Notes: a model not told the origin generated them from the letters alone. A stretch of 64,000 nt of DNA from CAWDAQ01 sp963800325 (GCA_963800325.1 CAWDAQ010000006.1:1-64000), one strand, 5' to 3'; positions 34,906 to 44,339 are shown, counted from the first letter of the stretch. Translations and numbers: made by a program.

Positions 34906-35019
34906 CGCGTGCCGACACACCCACTGACTGGGACCCCCGTCACCACGCCAGCCTAGACTCGGACGACGGTTCGTCTGCAGCCCGGCTGCCCCGCGCAGTC
35001 GTCGACGAGGAGCGCGCGG

Positions 35020-35652
35020 ATGTCACTCACACGGATCCACAACTTCTCCATGTCCCTGGACGGCTTCGCCACCGGCGAGCCCCAGACCGCCGACGCCCCC
35101 TTCGGGCACGCGGGTCAGCGTCTCCACGAGTGGATGTTCGCCACCGCGTTCTGGGACGCGGGTGGTGGCGACGGCGTCGACAACGCGTTCGCCGAGCGCC
35201 ACGGCCCCGGCATCGGCGCGGAGATCATGGGCGCCAACAAGTTCGGACCGCCCGGGTGGCAGGACGACCCGGACTGGACCGGGTGGTGGGGCCCGCGGCC
35301 GCCGTTCCACACACCGACCTTCGTGCTCACCCACTCCCCCAGGCCCTCCGTCGAGATGGCGGGCGGCACGACGTTCCACTTCCTCGAGGCCGACCCGGCC
35401 GAGGCGCTCGACACCGCCCGCACGGCAGCCGGCGGTCTCGACGTCCGGATCGGCGGCGGCCCCACCGTCGTGCGCGACTTCCTCGCCGCCGGGCTCGTCG
35501 ACCACATGCACGTGGTCCAGGTCCCGATCCTCCTCGGCCGCGGCGTCCGCCTCTGGGACGGCCTGGAGGGGCTCGAGGAGTCCTACGACATCGAGTCGGT
35601 CACCTCCCCCAGCGGCGTCACCCACCTCACGTTCGCCCGGAGGGTGGCCTGA
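35020..35652 (+). CDS. RibD C-terminal/dihydrofolate-reductase-like protein
   Basis: A 210-residue reductase-fold protein. It begins RIHNFSMSLDGFATGEPQ, has EIMGANKFGPPGW and TPTFVLTHSPRPSVEM, then DVRIGGGPTVVRDFLAAGLV (the G-G-G nucleotide loop) and HVVQVPILLGRGVRLWDG. The family reduces pyrimidine- or folate-like substrates with NADPH; many such actinobacterial copies have no known role. A GAGGAGCGCGCG site precedes the start. It is probably monocistronic, with a hairpin following. Confidence 0.87.
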   Translation: MSLTRIHNFSMSLDGFATGEPQTADAPFGHAGQRLHEWMFATAFWDAGGGDGVDNAFAERHGPGIGAEIMGANKFGPPGWQDDPDWTGWWGPRPPFHTPTFVLTHSPRPSVEMAGGTTFHFLEADPAEALDTARTAAGGLDVRIGGGPTVVRDFLAAGLVDHMHVVQVPILLGRGVRLWDGLEGLEESYDIESVTSPSGVTHLTFARRVA

Positions 35653-35724
35653 ACGCCGGGCCGTGCCGGGGCGGGCGCACCGGCGTCCTGAGGGTCGCCG
35701 GCGAGGACGCGGCCGGGCTCCTCG

Positions 35725-35748
35725 CCCGTCCCCTGCCGCGGGGACGGG
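35725..35748 (+). other. Nine-bp perfect hairpin over the ASCH gene's ribosome-binding site
   Basis: CCCGTCCCC (35725-35733) and GGGGACGGG (35740-35748) pair perfectly with a 6-base loop. It ends 12 bp before the GTG at 35761, so its 3' arm contains the only purine-rich Shine-Dalgarno candidate. It may terminate the upstream gene, mask the downstream ribosome-binding site, or both. Confidence 0.6.
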
Positions 35749-35760
35749 GGACGTGACGCC

Positions 35761-36054
35761 GTGATGTTCAGCCGAGACCTTCGCGACCCCGTTGCCCGCG
35801 GCGAGGTCACGGTCTCGATCAGGCTGTGGAGCCGCCCGCAGGTCAAGGTCGGTGGCCGCTACCGGACCGGCGGCGTGGTCATCGAGATCGACGCCCTCGA
35901 GGTGCTGCCGTTCTCGGCCGTCACCGACGAGGACGTCACCCTGTCCGGCGAGACGGACCGGGAGACGCTCCGGGCGCGGGCAGCTCACTCCGGGCCGATC
36001 GACGACGACACCCTCGTCCACCGCGTCGAGTTCCACGTCGTCCGTCGCCGCTGA
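35761..36054 (+). CDS. Small ASCH-domain protein
   Basis: A 97-residue protein with the ASCH/PUA-like pattern: MMFSRDLRDPVARGEVTVSI, then RLWSRPQVKVGGRYRTGG and a final strand VHRVEFHVVRR. ASCH domains are predicted RNA-binding or amidohydrolase-like modules. GTG 35761 directly precedes ATG 35764, and either could start it. Confidence 0.75.
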   Translation: MMFSRDLRDPVARGEVTVSIRLWSRPQVKVGGRYRTGGVVIEIDALEVLPFSAVTDEDVTLSGETDRETLRARAAHSGPIDDDTLVHRVEFHVVRRR

Positions 36055-36188
36055 GGAACCGCACGTAGACGGTCCCGGACACGAGGACGATCCCCTCGTT
36101 GGCCGCGGGCCGCTGGCAGAGGCGATGACGGAAGGGAACCTGTCCGCCGGGAGCGCTGTACAAGGGCGCTCCTCCCGAGAATCATCGG

Positions 36189-37196
36189 GTGGTGCCCTCG
36201 CGACGACTGGCTGTCGGCCTCACGCCCCTGGAGACGCGGCGTCCGGTCGTGCTGCACCTGGCCGAGCGTGCGGAAGCGCTCGGGTACGACGCGTTCTTCC
36301 TGGCCGAAGGCTGGGGGCACGAGGCGGGTGTGCTCCTGGCTGAGGTCGCGACCCGGACGCAGCGGGTCACCGTCGGCACCGGGGTCCTCAACGTGTGGGG
36401 GCGCACGCCGGCGACGATCGCCATGCTCGCCACGAGCCTCGCCGAGGCGTCGGCCGACCGCTTCGTGCTGGGCCTCGGCGCGGGCAGCCCACCGCTCGCC
36501 GAGGGACTGCACGACGTCGCGTTCACCGATCCCGTGCAGCGGCTCGCCGCGGTGACCCGGCAGGTGCGCCGCCTGCTCGCCGGCGAGCGCCTCGAGGTCA
36601 CCGCTGATCGGGGCACCAGGCCGTTGAAGCTGGCCGTCACGCCCGCTCGGAAGGTCCCCATCCACCTGGCCGCCCTGGGGCCGCAGTCCATTCGGCTCGC
36701 CGGTGAGCTCGCCGACGGCTGGGCCCCGTTCCTCCTCCCCCTCTCGGGGATCGGGGAGAGCCTGCGCCTGCTGCGGGAGGGCGCTGCTCGCGGGCAGCGC
36801 GAGGGACCGCTCCCGCTCATCGCCCCCTGCATCCCGGCAGCCGTGACGACCGACCCCACGAGGGCCCGTGAGCTGGCCTCGTGGTGGGTGTCGTTCTACC
36901 TCACGAGCATGGGCCCCCTCTACCGCCGGACCCTGCGCCGGCTCGGCCACGGTCGCGCCGTGGCGGAGGTCCTCGCGGCCGATCCCACGCCACGCTCGTT
37001 CGACGTCCCGGAGTCGGCAGGGGACCTGCTCGACGAGCTGACCCTGTGGGGGGACGCCGGACGGGCGGTCTCGGCCCTGGACCGGTGGTACGCGGCCGGC
37101 GCCGACATGCCCACGGTGGTGCTCCCACCCGGACGTCCCGTCGAGGAGCTCGACACCATGCTCGAAGCGCTGCGCACTCGGCCCAGTGGGTGCTGA
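36189..37196 (+). CDS. Luciferase-like (LLM), probably F420-dependent oxidoreductase
   Basis: A 335-residue TIM barrel of the LLM class. It has VVLHLAERAEALGYDAFFLA EGW, then RTQRVTVGTGVLNVWGRTPA, LAEASADRFVLGLGAGSPPL and PIHLAALGPQSIRLAGELAD GWAP. Actinobacterial members mostly use F420. Tandem GTG codons at 36189 and 36192 are possible starts. It is the second deazaflavin-type gene in the window. Substrate unknown. Confidence 0.87.
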   Translation: MVPSRRLAVGLTPLETRRPVVLHLAERAEALGYDAFFLAEGWGHEAGVLLAEVATRTQRVTVGTGVLNVWGRTPATIAMLATSLAEASADRFVLGLGAGSPPLAEGLHDVAFTDPVQRLAAVTRQVRRLLAGERLEVTADRGTRPLKLAVTPARKVPIHLAALGPQSIRLAGELADGWAPFLLPLSGIGESLRLLREGAARGQREGPLPLIAPCIPAAVTTDPTRARELASWWVSFYLTSMGPLYRRTLRRLGHGRAVAEVLAADPTPRSFDVPESAGDLLDELTLWGDAGRAVSALDRWYAAGADMPTVVLPPGRPVEELDTMLEALRTRPSGC

Positions 37197-37294
37197 CGAC
37201 CCCGCCCGGCCCGGCGGCTGCGGGTGGACGCTCTCTCGACGGCGGCGAAAACCAGGAGAGAACTGTCCCCGGTCCCGCATACCGTTGTCGGGCC

Positions 37295-40200
37295 ATGACC
37301 GCGACCACGACACAGACCGCGACGCCGGACCAGCAACGCCCGGCGCCTGCGGGTGTCGACCCGTCGCGGAGGATCGGCGCGCGACGTCTGGCCAGTCCGG
37401 CGGCGGTGGCGGCGCTGGCCGCCTCCGCGGTGGGCGCGGTCGGGCTGACGCTCGGCACCGTCGTGGCCGGGAGGCTTGCCGAGGACCCGACCCGGGCTCT
37501 CGTGCTGTCGCTCGCGGTCTGCCTCGTCGGTGCGGCCGCGGTCGACACCGCCGGGAAGATCGCCTGGGTCGGCTGCTCGGACCGTGCCGAGGGGCGGCTG
37601 CGGGAGGACCTGCTCAGGGCGGCGCTGGCCCAGCCCCTGTCGGCGCTGAGCGAGCAGGCCGTGGGCGAGGTCCTCGACCGGATCGACGACGACACCCACG
37701 AGGTCGGCGACCTCGTCCGGTGGCAGCTCTGGATGCTCGCGCGCACGCTGTTCGCCACCGGACCGATGTGGGTGGTCGCGGGCGTGACCTGGTGGCCGGC
37801 GTTCGTCGTGTTCCCGGCGCTCGCGGGCATCACTTGGCTGGCCGTCCGCTCGCTGCTCGGCGAGATCTCGCGCCGGAAGGTCGTCGAGGAGATGGCGTGG
37901 ACCGACCACGCCGCGGTGCTCGAGGAGGGGATCGCGGGTCGTGACGACCTGCGCACCAGCCTCGGCCAGGCTCACGTCCTCGGGCGGGTGGCGAGGCTCT
38001 CCGCCGAGGTCCACTCGAGGTTCGAGGCGGTCGTCGCCGTCGAGAGCCGCCTGGTGCGGCGCGCCGGCCTCCTGCTGCACGCCCTGCTGGCGGGGGTCGC
38101 GGTCGCCGGGGTGGCGCTCAACGCCGGCGGCGGCCTCTCGGTCGCCGGGCTGGTGACGCTGTTCCTGGTCACCTCGACGTTCGTCGGCCAGATCGCGATG
38201 GTGGCCAACCACCTGCCGGACCTGCAGGCGGGGCTCGGCGCCGTGATCCGGCTGCGGCAGATGCTGGCCGTCCCGCCCGAGCCCGACGGCGGCAGGGCGC
38301 TGCCCGAGGGGCCGCTGGACCTGGAGCTGCGCGGCCTGGACTTCGCCTACGCCGAGGGGACGTTCGCGTTGCAGGGCATCGACCTGCGCGTCCCCGCGGG
38401 CGCGACCGTGGCGCTGGTCGGCCGGACCGGGTCGGGCAAGTCGACGCTCGCCGCGCTCGTCTCGCGGGCGATCGAGCCGCCGCGGGGGACGGTGTTCCTC
38501 GGCGGCGCCGACGTCAGGGACCTGGACCTCCAGCGCCTTCGGCGCGGCGTCGGTGTGGTCACCCAGCGCACGGAGATCCTCGCGGGCACCCTCGCCGAGA
38601 ACATCACCCTCTTCGCGGAGGCCCCCCGCGGCACGGTCGAGGCGGCGGTGGCGCAGCTGGGCCTGGACGGCTGGGTCGCCGGCCTGCCGGACGGCCTCGA
38701 CACCCTCCTCGGCCCCGGCGGCACCGCGCTCTCGGCCGGAGAGGAGCAGCTCGTCGCGTTCGCCCGCCTGCTGGTCCGGGACGTGGGCGTGGTCGTGCTC
38801 GACGAGGCCACCGCGCGCATGGACCCGCTCACCGAGAGCCGCGTCGTGGCCGCGGCCGACCGGCTGCTCGCGGCCCGCACGGGCATCCTCGTCGCCCACC
38901 GGCTGTCGACGATCGAGCGGGCTCCGCTGGTCGCGGTCCTCGACCACGGGCGCGTCGTCCAGCAGGGCACCCGCGCCGAGCTCGCCACGGCACCCGGACC
39001 GTTCCGCGAGCTACTGCACGCCAGCTCCACCGACCACGGTCGCGACCTGCCCGCGGGGGACGGTGTCGACGCCAGGGGGGTGGGCGCCGCCGAGCTCTCC
39101 GGCGCCGAGGACACCGCGGTCGGGGCACGCCGTCGCTCCGGACCACGGCCGGAGACCGACGACGTCGGCACGGGACCCTCGCTGGCCCGGGGAGTGGCGC
39201 ACGCACTGGCGGTGCGGCCGTGGTGGGGCGCACTGGGTGCCCTGCTGTTCCTGCTCTCCGCCCTCACCGGGGCGCAGGGGGCGGTCACCGGGCTGCTCTG
39301 GGGACGCGTCGTCGAGGACCTCCAGCACGCGGGGAGCCCCACGTGGCTGACCTGCGCCGTCGTCGTGAGCCTGCTCGCCGCGCCGGTCATGCTCGCCGAC
39401 GCCTTCTGGCGCTACCCCCGCTGGTGGGTCGAGGTCATGCTGCGAGCCCGGATGGCGGTGCTCCACGGCCAGACGAGGCAGCGCCGGCTCGCCCGGACCC
39501 CGCCCGGCGAGGTCGTCGCCCGCTCGATGGACGCCGACCGGTACGCCCGGTACGCCGACCGGTGGGTCGACTTCGTCAACGGCCTGGTCATCGCCGGCGT
39601 CACGGCGGCGCTCGCCGGCACGTGGGTGGCGGGCGCGGTCCTGCTCGCCGTCATGGTCGCCTCGGCGCTCGCCTCAACGGTGGGCCGGCCCGTCGCGGGT
39701 CGCTCCGCGGCCGCGTCCTCGGCGGCGCGGGCGAGGTTCGGCCGCGCGCTGGTGTCCGCGCTGGACGCCGCGCGCACGCTCAAGCTGGCCGCTGCCGTCC
39801 CGGAGGTCCACGCCCACCTGCGCCGCGTCGACTCCGGCCGCGTCACCGCCGCGGTGAAGGAGCACCGGGTGCAGGCCCTCCTCGACGGCGTGCCCCTGAT
39901 CATGGTCCAGGGCGGCGTCGTGACGGCCTGGGGGATCTACCTCCTCGACGGCTGGAGCCTCGCCATCGCGCTGCTCGTCGCCAACGCCGTCGGCGGCTTC
40001 GACTGGTTCGGCCGGGTCGCGGGCATGGTCGTCACCGAGGCGCCCGGGACGCGGGCGTGGCAGCAGGAGACCAGCCGGTTCGCCGCCGGCGCGGACCTGA
40101 TGGACCTCCCGGCGCACGTGGACCTCGTCCGCGGCGACGCGCCGGAACCGGAGCCGGTCCGGCGCGTGCCGCTGGAGCGCCTCGAGCTCTCCGGCTTCTC

Positions 40201-40852
40201 GGCGGTCCACGACGACGGCACGGTCGGCGTCAGCAACGTCGATCTCACCGTGGAGGCCGGCGAGCTGGTGCTCCTGGTCGGGCAGGTCGGCTCCGGCAAG
40301 TCGAGCCTGCTCGCGGCTCTCGCCGGTCTGATCGAGCACTCCGGCGCGCTGCGCTGGAACGGTCGGCAGATCACCGACCCCCAGACCTTCCTCCGGCCCG
40401 GGCAGGTCGCCTACGTCGCCCAGGTGCCGCGGGTGCTGTCGGGCAGCTTCTCCGACAACGTCCTGCTGGGGCACCGACGTGCGTTCGAGGCCCCGGTCTC
40501 CGCGGCCCGGCTCGGCCGCGACATCGAGGACGCCGGCGGCAAGGACGCCCTCGTGGGGCACCGGGGCGTCCGGCTCTCCGGTGGGCAGGTCCAACGCCTC
40601 GCCCTCGCCCGCGCGCTGGCCGCCGACGCCGAGGTCCTCGTGGCCGACGACGTCTCCAGCGCGCTCGACGCCGCCACCGAGATCGAGCTCTGGGCCGCAC
40701 TGCGCGAGCGGCGGGCCACCGTCATCGGCGCCACCTCCAAGCGTGCCGCCCTCGCCGAGGCCGACCGGGTCGTCGTCCTCGTCGACGGCGAGGTCGCCGC
40801 CATCGGCCCCTGGCACGAGCTCGCCCCGGCGTGGAGCCACCTCGCGGGCTGA
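37295..40852 (+). CDS. Single-chain ABC exporter (TMD-NBD-TMD-NBD) with one degenerate ATP site
   Basis: An 1185-residue fusion of two ABC exporter halves. Half 1: membrane domain about 30-320, Walker A GRTGSGKST (about 376), unusual signature LSAGEEQL (about 479), Walker B VVVLDEATARMDP. Half 2: membrane domain about 640-900, Walker A GQVGSGKSS (about 996), normal signature LSGGQVQRLAL (about 1093), but Walker B VLVADDVSSALD with Asp where the catalytic Glu should be. The two deviations fall in the same composite site (Walker A/B of half 2, signature of half 1), so one site should be weak, as in TM287/288 or BmrCD. ATG 37295. Substrate unknown; multidrug or lipid likely. Confidence 0.9.
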   Translation: MTATTTQTATPDQQRPAPAGVDPSRRIGARRLASPAAVAALAASAVGAVGLTLGTVVAGRLAEDPTRALVLSLAVCLVGAAAVDTAGKIAWVGCSDRAEGRLREDLLRAALAQPLSALSEQAVGEVLDRIDDDTHEVGDLVRWQLWMLARTLFATGPMWVVAGVTWWPAFVVFPALAGITWLAVRSLLGEISRRKVVEEMAWTDHAAVLEEGIAGRDDLRTSLGQAHVLGRVARLSAEVHSRFEAVVAVESRLVRRAGLLLHALLAGVAVAGVALNAGGGLSVAGLVTLFLVTSTFVGQIAMVANHLPDLQAGLGAVIRLRQMLAVPPEPDGGRALPEGPLDLELRGLDFAYAEGTFALQGIDLRVPAGATVALVGRTGSGKSTLAALVSRAIEPPRGTVFLGGADVRDLDLQRLRRGVGVVTQRTEILAGTLAENITLFAEAPRGTVEAAVAQLGLDGWVAGLPDGLDTLLGPGGTALSAGEEQLVAFARLLVRDVGVVVLDEATARMDPLTESRVVAAADRLLAARTGILVAHRLSTIERAPLVAVLDHGRVVQQGTRAELATAPGPFRELLHASSTDHGRDLPAGDGVDARGVGAAELSGAEDTAVGARRRSGPRPETDDVGTGPSLARGVAHALAVRPWWGALGALLFLLSALTGAQGAVTGLLWGRVVEDLQHAGSPTWLTCAVVVSLLAAPVMLADAFWRYPRWWVEVMLRARMAVLHGQTRQRRLARTPPGEVVARSMDADRYARYADRWVDFVNGLVIAGVTAALAGTWVAGAVLLAVMVASALASTVGRPVAGRSAAASSAARARFGRALVSALDAARTLKLAAAVPEVHAHLRRVDSGRVTAAVKEHRVQALLDGVPLIMVQGGVVTAWGIYLLDGWSLAIALLVANAVGGFDWFGRVAGMVVTEAPGTRAWQQETSRFAAGADLMDLPAHVDLVRGDAPEPEPVRRVPLERLELSGFSAVHDDGTVGVSNVDLTVEAGELVLLVGQVGSGKSSLLAALAGLIEHSGALRWNGRQITDPQTFLRPGQVAYVAQVPRVLSGSFSDNVLLGHRRAFEAPVSAARLGRDIEDAGGKDALVGHRGVRLSGGQVQRLALARALAADAEVLVADDVSSALDAATEIELWAALRERRATVIGATSKRAALAEADRVVVLVDGEVAAIGPWHELAPAWSHLAG

Positions 40853-40933
40853 CGCCCGGCGCCCCTTCACCCTCGCCCGACCACGTGACCATGGCCTCCT
40901 CAGGCACCGCGGGTCGCGACTGACCCCTGTCGG

Positions 40934-42169
40934 TCACTGGCTCCAGCCTGCGGTGTCCGACCCCCACGGGTGGGCCGGCCACGGGTAGTCCTCGACGCCG
41001 GGCAGCGCGGGCGCCGCGGTGGTTCGGTCGGGATGGGGCACCACCGTTCGCGGGGTAATGGGTGGTGGGTGGTGCGGAGTCCGCCCCGGCTCGCGGAGCA
41101 GCCAGGACGCGGTGCGCGCCAGTGCCGCGTCGACGTCGCGCCCGCGCCCGTCGCGCGCCCTGGCGCCGAGCGCCTCGACGACCCCGGCGGCCAGCAGATA
41201 CCCCGTCGCGTGGTCCAGCGCCTGGGCCGGCAGGGCGCCCGGGGTCACGCCGTCGGGTGACTCCACCCAGGCGATACCGCTCGCGGCCTGGACGGCGGAG
41301 TCGAAGCCTCGCCGCATCGCCCACGGACCCTCGTCCCCCCAGGCGTTGACCCTGGCCCGGACGAGTCCCGGCGGAGGGCGCAGCCCGAAGGACTCGATCG
41401 CGCCGGGCCGGTACCCCGTCACCAGCACGTGCGCCCCGTCCAGCAGGTCCTGCGCGGCGGCCGTGTCGATCCGCAGGTCGAGCAGGGCCGACCGCTTGCC
41501 CTGGCCGGTGTCGAGGTGCTGCCAGGTGATCTCAGCGGGGATCGGCGGGTCGATCCGGAGCACCTCGGCGCCCAGCAGGGCCAGGGTGCGGGTGCACACC
41601 GGTCCCGCGAGGACCCTCGTCAGGTCGAGCACCCGGATGCCCGCCAGAGGGCGGTCTCCCCCGCGGATGGCCAGCGCCGCGACGTCGTCGCGCACGCGGG
41701 TCACCACCGGCGTCGTTGAGGCGGACGCACGTCCCATGGGGCTGCGGCGCCACTCCTCCTCGCCGCGCACCCGGACCACGATGGCGCCGACGGCCGCGGC
41801 GTCCTCCTCGAGGGGGGCCGCCGAGCGAGCGGCGATGGCGCCGGCGACCTCGGCGCGGTCGCCGCCGGCCAGCCCGAGCAGAGACGCGAGCCGCTGCGCG
41901 TGGTGCGGGTAGTTGCCGTGCGTGCGGACCCAGCCGTCTCTCGCTTCGAAGAACCCCGACAGGGACGCAAAGGCCTGCACCGGCCGGCCCGCGAGCCGGA
42001 GCAGGCGGTCGCTGCTGAAGGCGCCGGCAACCCGCTCCGGATCCAGCGGCCCGGCGACCAGCGGCCCGCTCGCGCCCACCGCCGCGGCAGCGGCCCGCAC
42101 CGAGTCCACCGACATCATCGCCAGCCGCTGAACCGGCAGGGTCGCCGCCAGCCAGGAAGCACGCGCCAT
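40934..42169 (-). CDS. CoA transferase, family III (CaiB/BaiF)
   Basis: A 411-residue family III CoA transferase. It has LAGIRVLDLTRVLAGPVCTR TLALLGAEVLRIDPP (the family's core strand-helix), GKRSALLDLR, VNAWGDEGPWAMRRGFDSAV QAASGIA and ALDHATGYLLAAGVVEAL. The first about 180 residues are an atypical, alanine-rich domain in place of a second transferase half. It would move CoA between carboxylic acids. ATG 42169 is used. It is divergent from the cyclase-family gene by about 110 bp. Confidence 0.88.
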   Translation of the reverse strand: MARASWLAATLPVQRLAMMSVDSVRAAAAAVGASGPLVAGPLDPERVAGAFSSDRLLRLAGRPVQAFASLSGFFEARDGWVRTHGNYPHHAQRLASLLGLAGGDRAEVAGAIAARSAAPLEEDAAAVGAIVVRVRGEEEWRRSPMGRASASTTPVVTRVRDDVAALAIRGGDRPLAGIRVLDLTRVLAGPVCTRTLALLGAEVLRIDPPIPAEITWQHLDTGQGKRSALLDLRIDTAAAQDLLDGAHVLVTGYRPGAIESFGLRPPPGLVRARVNAWGDEGPWAMRRGFDSAVQAASGIAWVESPDGVTPGALPAQALDHATGYLLAAGVVEALGARARDGRGRDVDAALARTASWLLREPGRTPHHPPPITPRTVVPHPDRTTAAPALPGVEDYPWPAHPWGSDTAGWSQ

Positions 42170-42282
42170 TCTCGGGAGATTACCCGCGGGCAGGGCGGAG
42201 GCCACCTCCGCAGGCGCCCGCGTCGGCGCCCCGGTCGCCGACGGGTCTGTGCCCCGACGCGGACGGCTGAGAAGATCGCCGG

Positions 42283-42930
42283 GTGCAGCTGATCGACCTC
42301 AGCCATGTCATCGAGCACGGCATGACCACCTACCCCGGACTGCCCGGGCCGGAGATCTCCGCCCACATGACGTTCGACGACTCCGCCTCGCACTACTCGG
42401 AGGGCACGGAGTTCTCCATCGGCGCGATGCGGCTGGTGGCCAACACCGGCACCTACCTGGACACGGCGGCCCACCGCTACCGCCACGGTGACGACCTGAG
42501 CGCCCTGCCCCTCGAGCGATGCGCACTGCTGCCCGGCGCCGTGGTCGACGGCGGGCCGGAGTTCTGTCCCAGCGACTTCGATCACCGTGCCCTGGAAGGT
42601 CGTGCCGTGCTCCTGCGCACCGGCTGGGACAGGCACTGGGCGAGCGAGACCTACGCGGACCCGTCGCACCCGTTCCCCTCGGAGGCGGGCGCACGGCGTC
42701 TCGTTGACCTGGCAGTGGCTCTCGTCGGTATCGACTCGGTCAACATCGACGACACCCGCGGGGGGACCCGCCCGGCGCACTCGGTCCTGCTGGGCGCCCG
42801 GATTCCCGTCGTCGAGCACCTCGCCGGGCTGCACGCCCTCCCCCGGGAGGGATTCCGGTTCACGGCGGTGCCGCCGGCCGTGCGCGGAATGGCCACGTTC
42901 CCGGTGCGGGCGTTCGCGGCCCTCGACTGA
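42283..42930 (+). CDS. Cyclase-family (kynurenine-formamidase-like) hydrolase
   Basis: A 215-residue protein of the cyclase/KynB fold. It begins QLIDLSHVIEHGMTTYPGLP, has LVANTGTYLDTAAHRYRHGD and VGIDSVNIDDTRGGTRPAHS with ARIPVVEHL. The usual zinc motif HxGTHxDxPxH is NTGTYLDTAAH here, so the first two histidines are missing while the last remains. That variant occurs in a subfamily of these proteins, which may use another metal ligand set or lack hydrolase activity. GTG start. Confidence 0.83.
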   Translation: MQLIDLSHVIEHGMTTYPGLPGPEISAHMTFDDSASHYSEGTEFSIGAMRLVANTGTYLDTAAHRYRHGDDLSALPLERCALLPGAVVDGGPEFCPSDFDHRALEGRAVLLRTGWDRHWASETYADPSHPFPSEAGARRLVDLAVALVGIDSVNIDDTRGGTRPAHSVLLGARIPVVEHLAGLHALPREGFRFTAVPPAVRGMATFPVRAFAALD

Positions 42931-42995
42931 CGTCTCCCCCGACCGTGCACCGGCGCGGACAGCGCCCCTGACGACCTGGGGCCTACTCTCGGTGT

Positions 42996-43391
42996 GTGTC
43001 CGAGCCCGGTGAACCCCCGAGGGTGCTCGTGATCGGGCTGAACCCCTACCGCGTCCCCGGTCCCTGGGACCCGGAGCCCGTCGCTGACGCCATCGAGGCG
43101 GGGATGCGAGCGTTCGCCGCGCACGACGTGCCGGCTGAGTCGTGCCTCGTCGGCCTCGATGGCCAGGACGACCCCGAAGAGCGGGTCGTGGCCGCGTTGC
43201 AGGCCCACGCCTGGGACTGCGTCGTCGTGGGCGGCGGGATCCGCACCGCCGAGGAGCAGCTGCGGCTGTTCGAGAGCATCATCAACCTGGTCCGCGTCCA
43301 CGCACCCCACGCCGCGATCGCCTTCAACGCCGCGCCCTCGGACACCTACGAGGCGGCAGCCCGGTGGATCGGCCGGGACGGCTCGGACTGA
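42996..43391 (+). CDS. Hypothetical protein, conserved-looking alpha/beta fold
   Basis: A 131-residue protein beginning MSEPGEPPRVLVIGLNPYRV, with a second strand-loop DCVVVGGGIRTAEEQLRLFE and a third strand HAAIAFNAAPSDTYEA. The alternation of hydrophobic strands and helices suggests a small Rossmann-like fold, but I do not recognise a family. The GTG start lacks a strong Shine-Dalgarno. Composition fits a real gene. Confidence 0.7.
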   Translation: MSEPGEPPRVLVIGLNPYRVPGPWDPEPVADAIEAGMRAFAAHDVPAESCLVGLDGQDDPEERVVAALQAHAWDCVVVGGGIRTAEEQLRLFESIINLVRVHAPHAAIAFNAAPSDTYEAAARWIGRDGSD

Positions 43392-43446
43392 GGGGGCGTG
43401 GCCGTGGCGGTCGGAGCGGCTCACGGCAGGGTGCCGCCCGTGGCCG

Positions 43447-43911
43447 GTGGCCGGTCGGACCTTCGCCATCACGATCACCCCGGTGAACCACGAGCAGGAG
43501 GGCATCGGGCGGATGGCCTTCACCAAGACCTGGTCCGGGGACCTCACGGCCACCGGCGAGGGCACGATGCTCACCGCGGGGAGGCCTGACGAGGGCCGCG
43601 CGGGCTACGTCGCCCTGGAGACCGTCGTGGGCTCGCTCGCCGGGCGCGACGGGTGGTTCGCCTTCCAGCAGATCGGCACCGTGTCCGACGGGGACGTGAG
43701 GCAGGACTCCGGGATCGTCCCGGTCTCGGGTGGGGGCGCCCTGGCCGGCATCACGGGAACGCTGTCCCTGACGGTCGACGGCGGGGTGCACGAGTACCTG
43801 CTCGAGTACGACGTCGGAGTCGACGCCACCGCCCCGCCCGACGGTGGCGCGACGACCTGCCGGTGGGCCGTGCCTACGGGCCCCGGCGTGTTGGGAGACT
43901 GGGTCGCATGA
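43447..43911 (+). CDS. DUF3224-family protein
   Basis: A protein of about 154 residues with the DUF3224 (calycin-like) pattern: FTKTWSGDLTATGEGTMLTA, GYVALETVVGSLAGRDGWFA FQQIGT and the acidic/glycine block VPVSGGGALAGITGTLSL. The start is uncertain: GTG 43447 or GTG 43483. Its stop overlaps the next ATG (ATGA), so it is coupled to the DUF309 gene. Function unknown. Confidence 0.75.
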   Translation: MAGRTFAITITPVNHEQEGIGRMAFTKTWSGDLTATGEGTMLTAGRPDEGRAGYVALETVVGSLAGRDGWFAFQQIGTVSDGDVRQDSGIVPVSGGGALAGITGTLSLTVDGGVHEYLLEYDVGVDATAPPDGGATTCRWAVPTGPGVLGDWVA

Positions 43912-44339
43912 CGGAATCTGGTCGCGACAGGGACCCTGAGGGTCGCGCTCGTCAGGCGAGGCCCCGTGACGCCCTGGGCAGGCCGCTGCCCTACGGCGCC
44001 GAGGGGGTCGAGCCGGTGTCGGAGGAGCCCCTGCCGCCGGAGGAGGCGCTCTCGGCAGCTCGGGACCTGGTGGACGCAGGGCGCCCGTTCTCCGCGCACG
44101 AGGTGCTGGAGGCGCGGTGGAAGGCCGGGCCGGACGAGGAGCGGGACCTGTGGCAGGGACTCGCGCAGCTCTGTGTGGCCATGACACACGCGGCCCGCGG
44201 GAACCAGGTGGGGGCCGGTCGACTCTTCGAACGCGCCGCGGACCGGTTGACGGCGTTCGCGGCCACCGGGCGCCCGGCCTACGGCGTCGACCTGGAGGCC
44301 ACCGCGGCCCGCGCGCGCGGGCACGTCGGACGGTTCTGA
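43908..44339 (+). CDS. DUF309-family protein
   Basis: A 143-residue helical protein. The DUF309 core is clear: EALSAARDLVDAGRPFSAHE VLEARWKAGPDEERDLWQGL followed by AQLCVAMTHAARGNQVGA. These F..HE..E..W residues form the family's conserved cluster. The N-terminal 40 residues are polar and probably disordered. Coupled to DUF3224 by a 4-bp overlap. Function unknown. Confidence 0.87.
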   Translation: MTESGRDRDPEGRARQARPRDALGRPLPYGAEGVEPVSEEPLPPEEALSAARDLVDAGRPFSAHEVLEARWKAGPDEERDLWQGLAQLCVAMTHAARGNQVGAGRLFERAADRLTAFAATGRPAYGVDLEATAARARGHVGRF

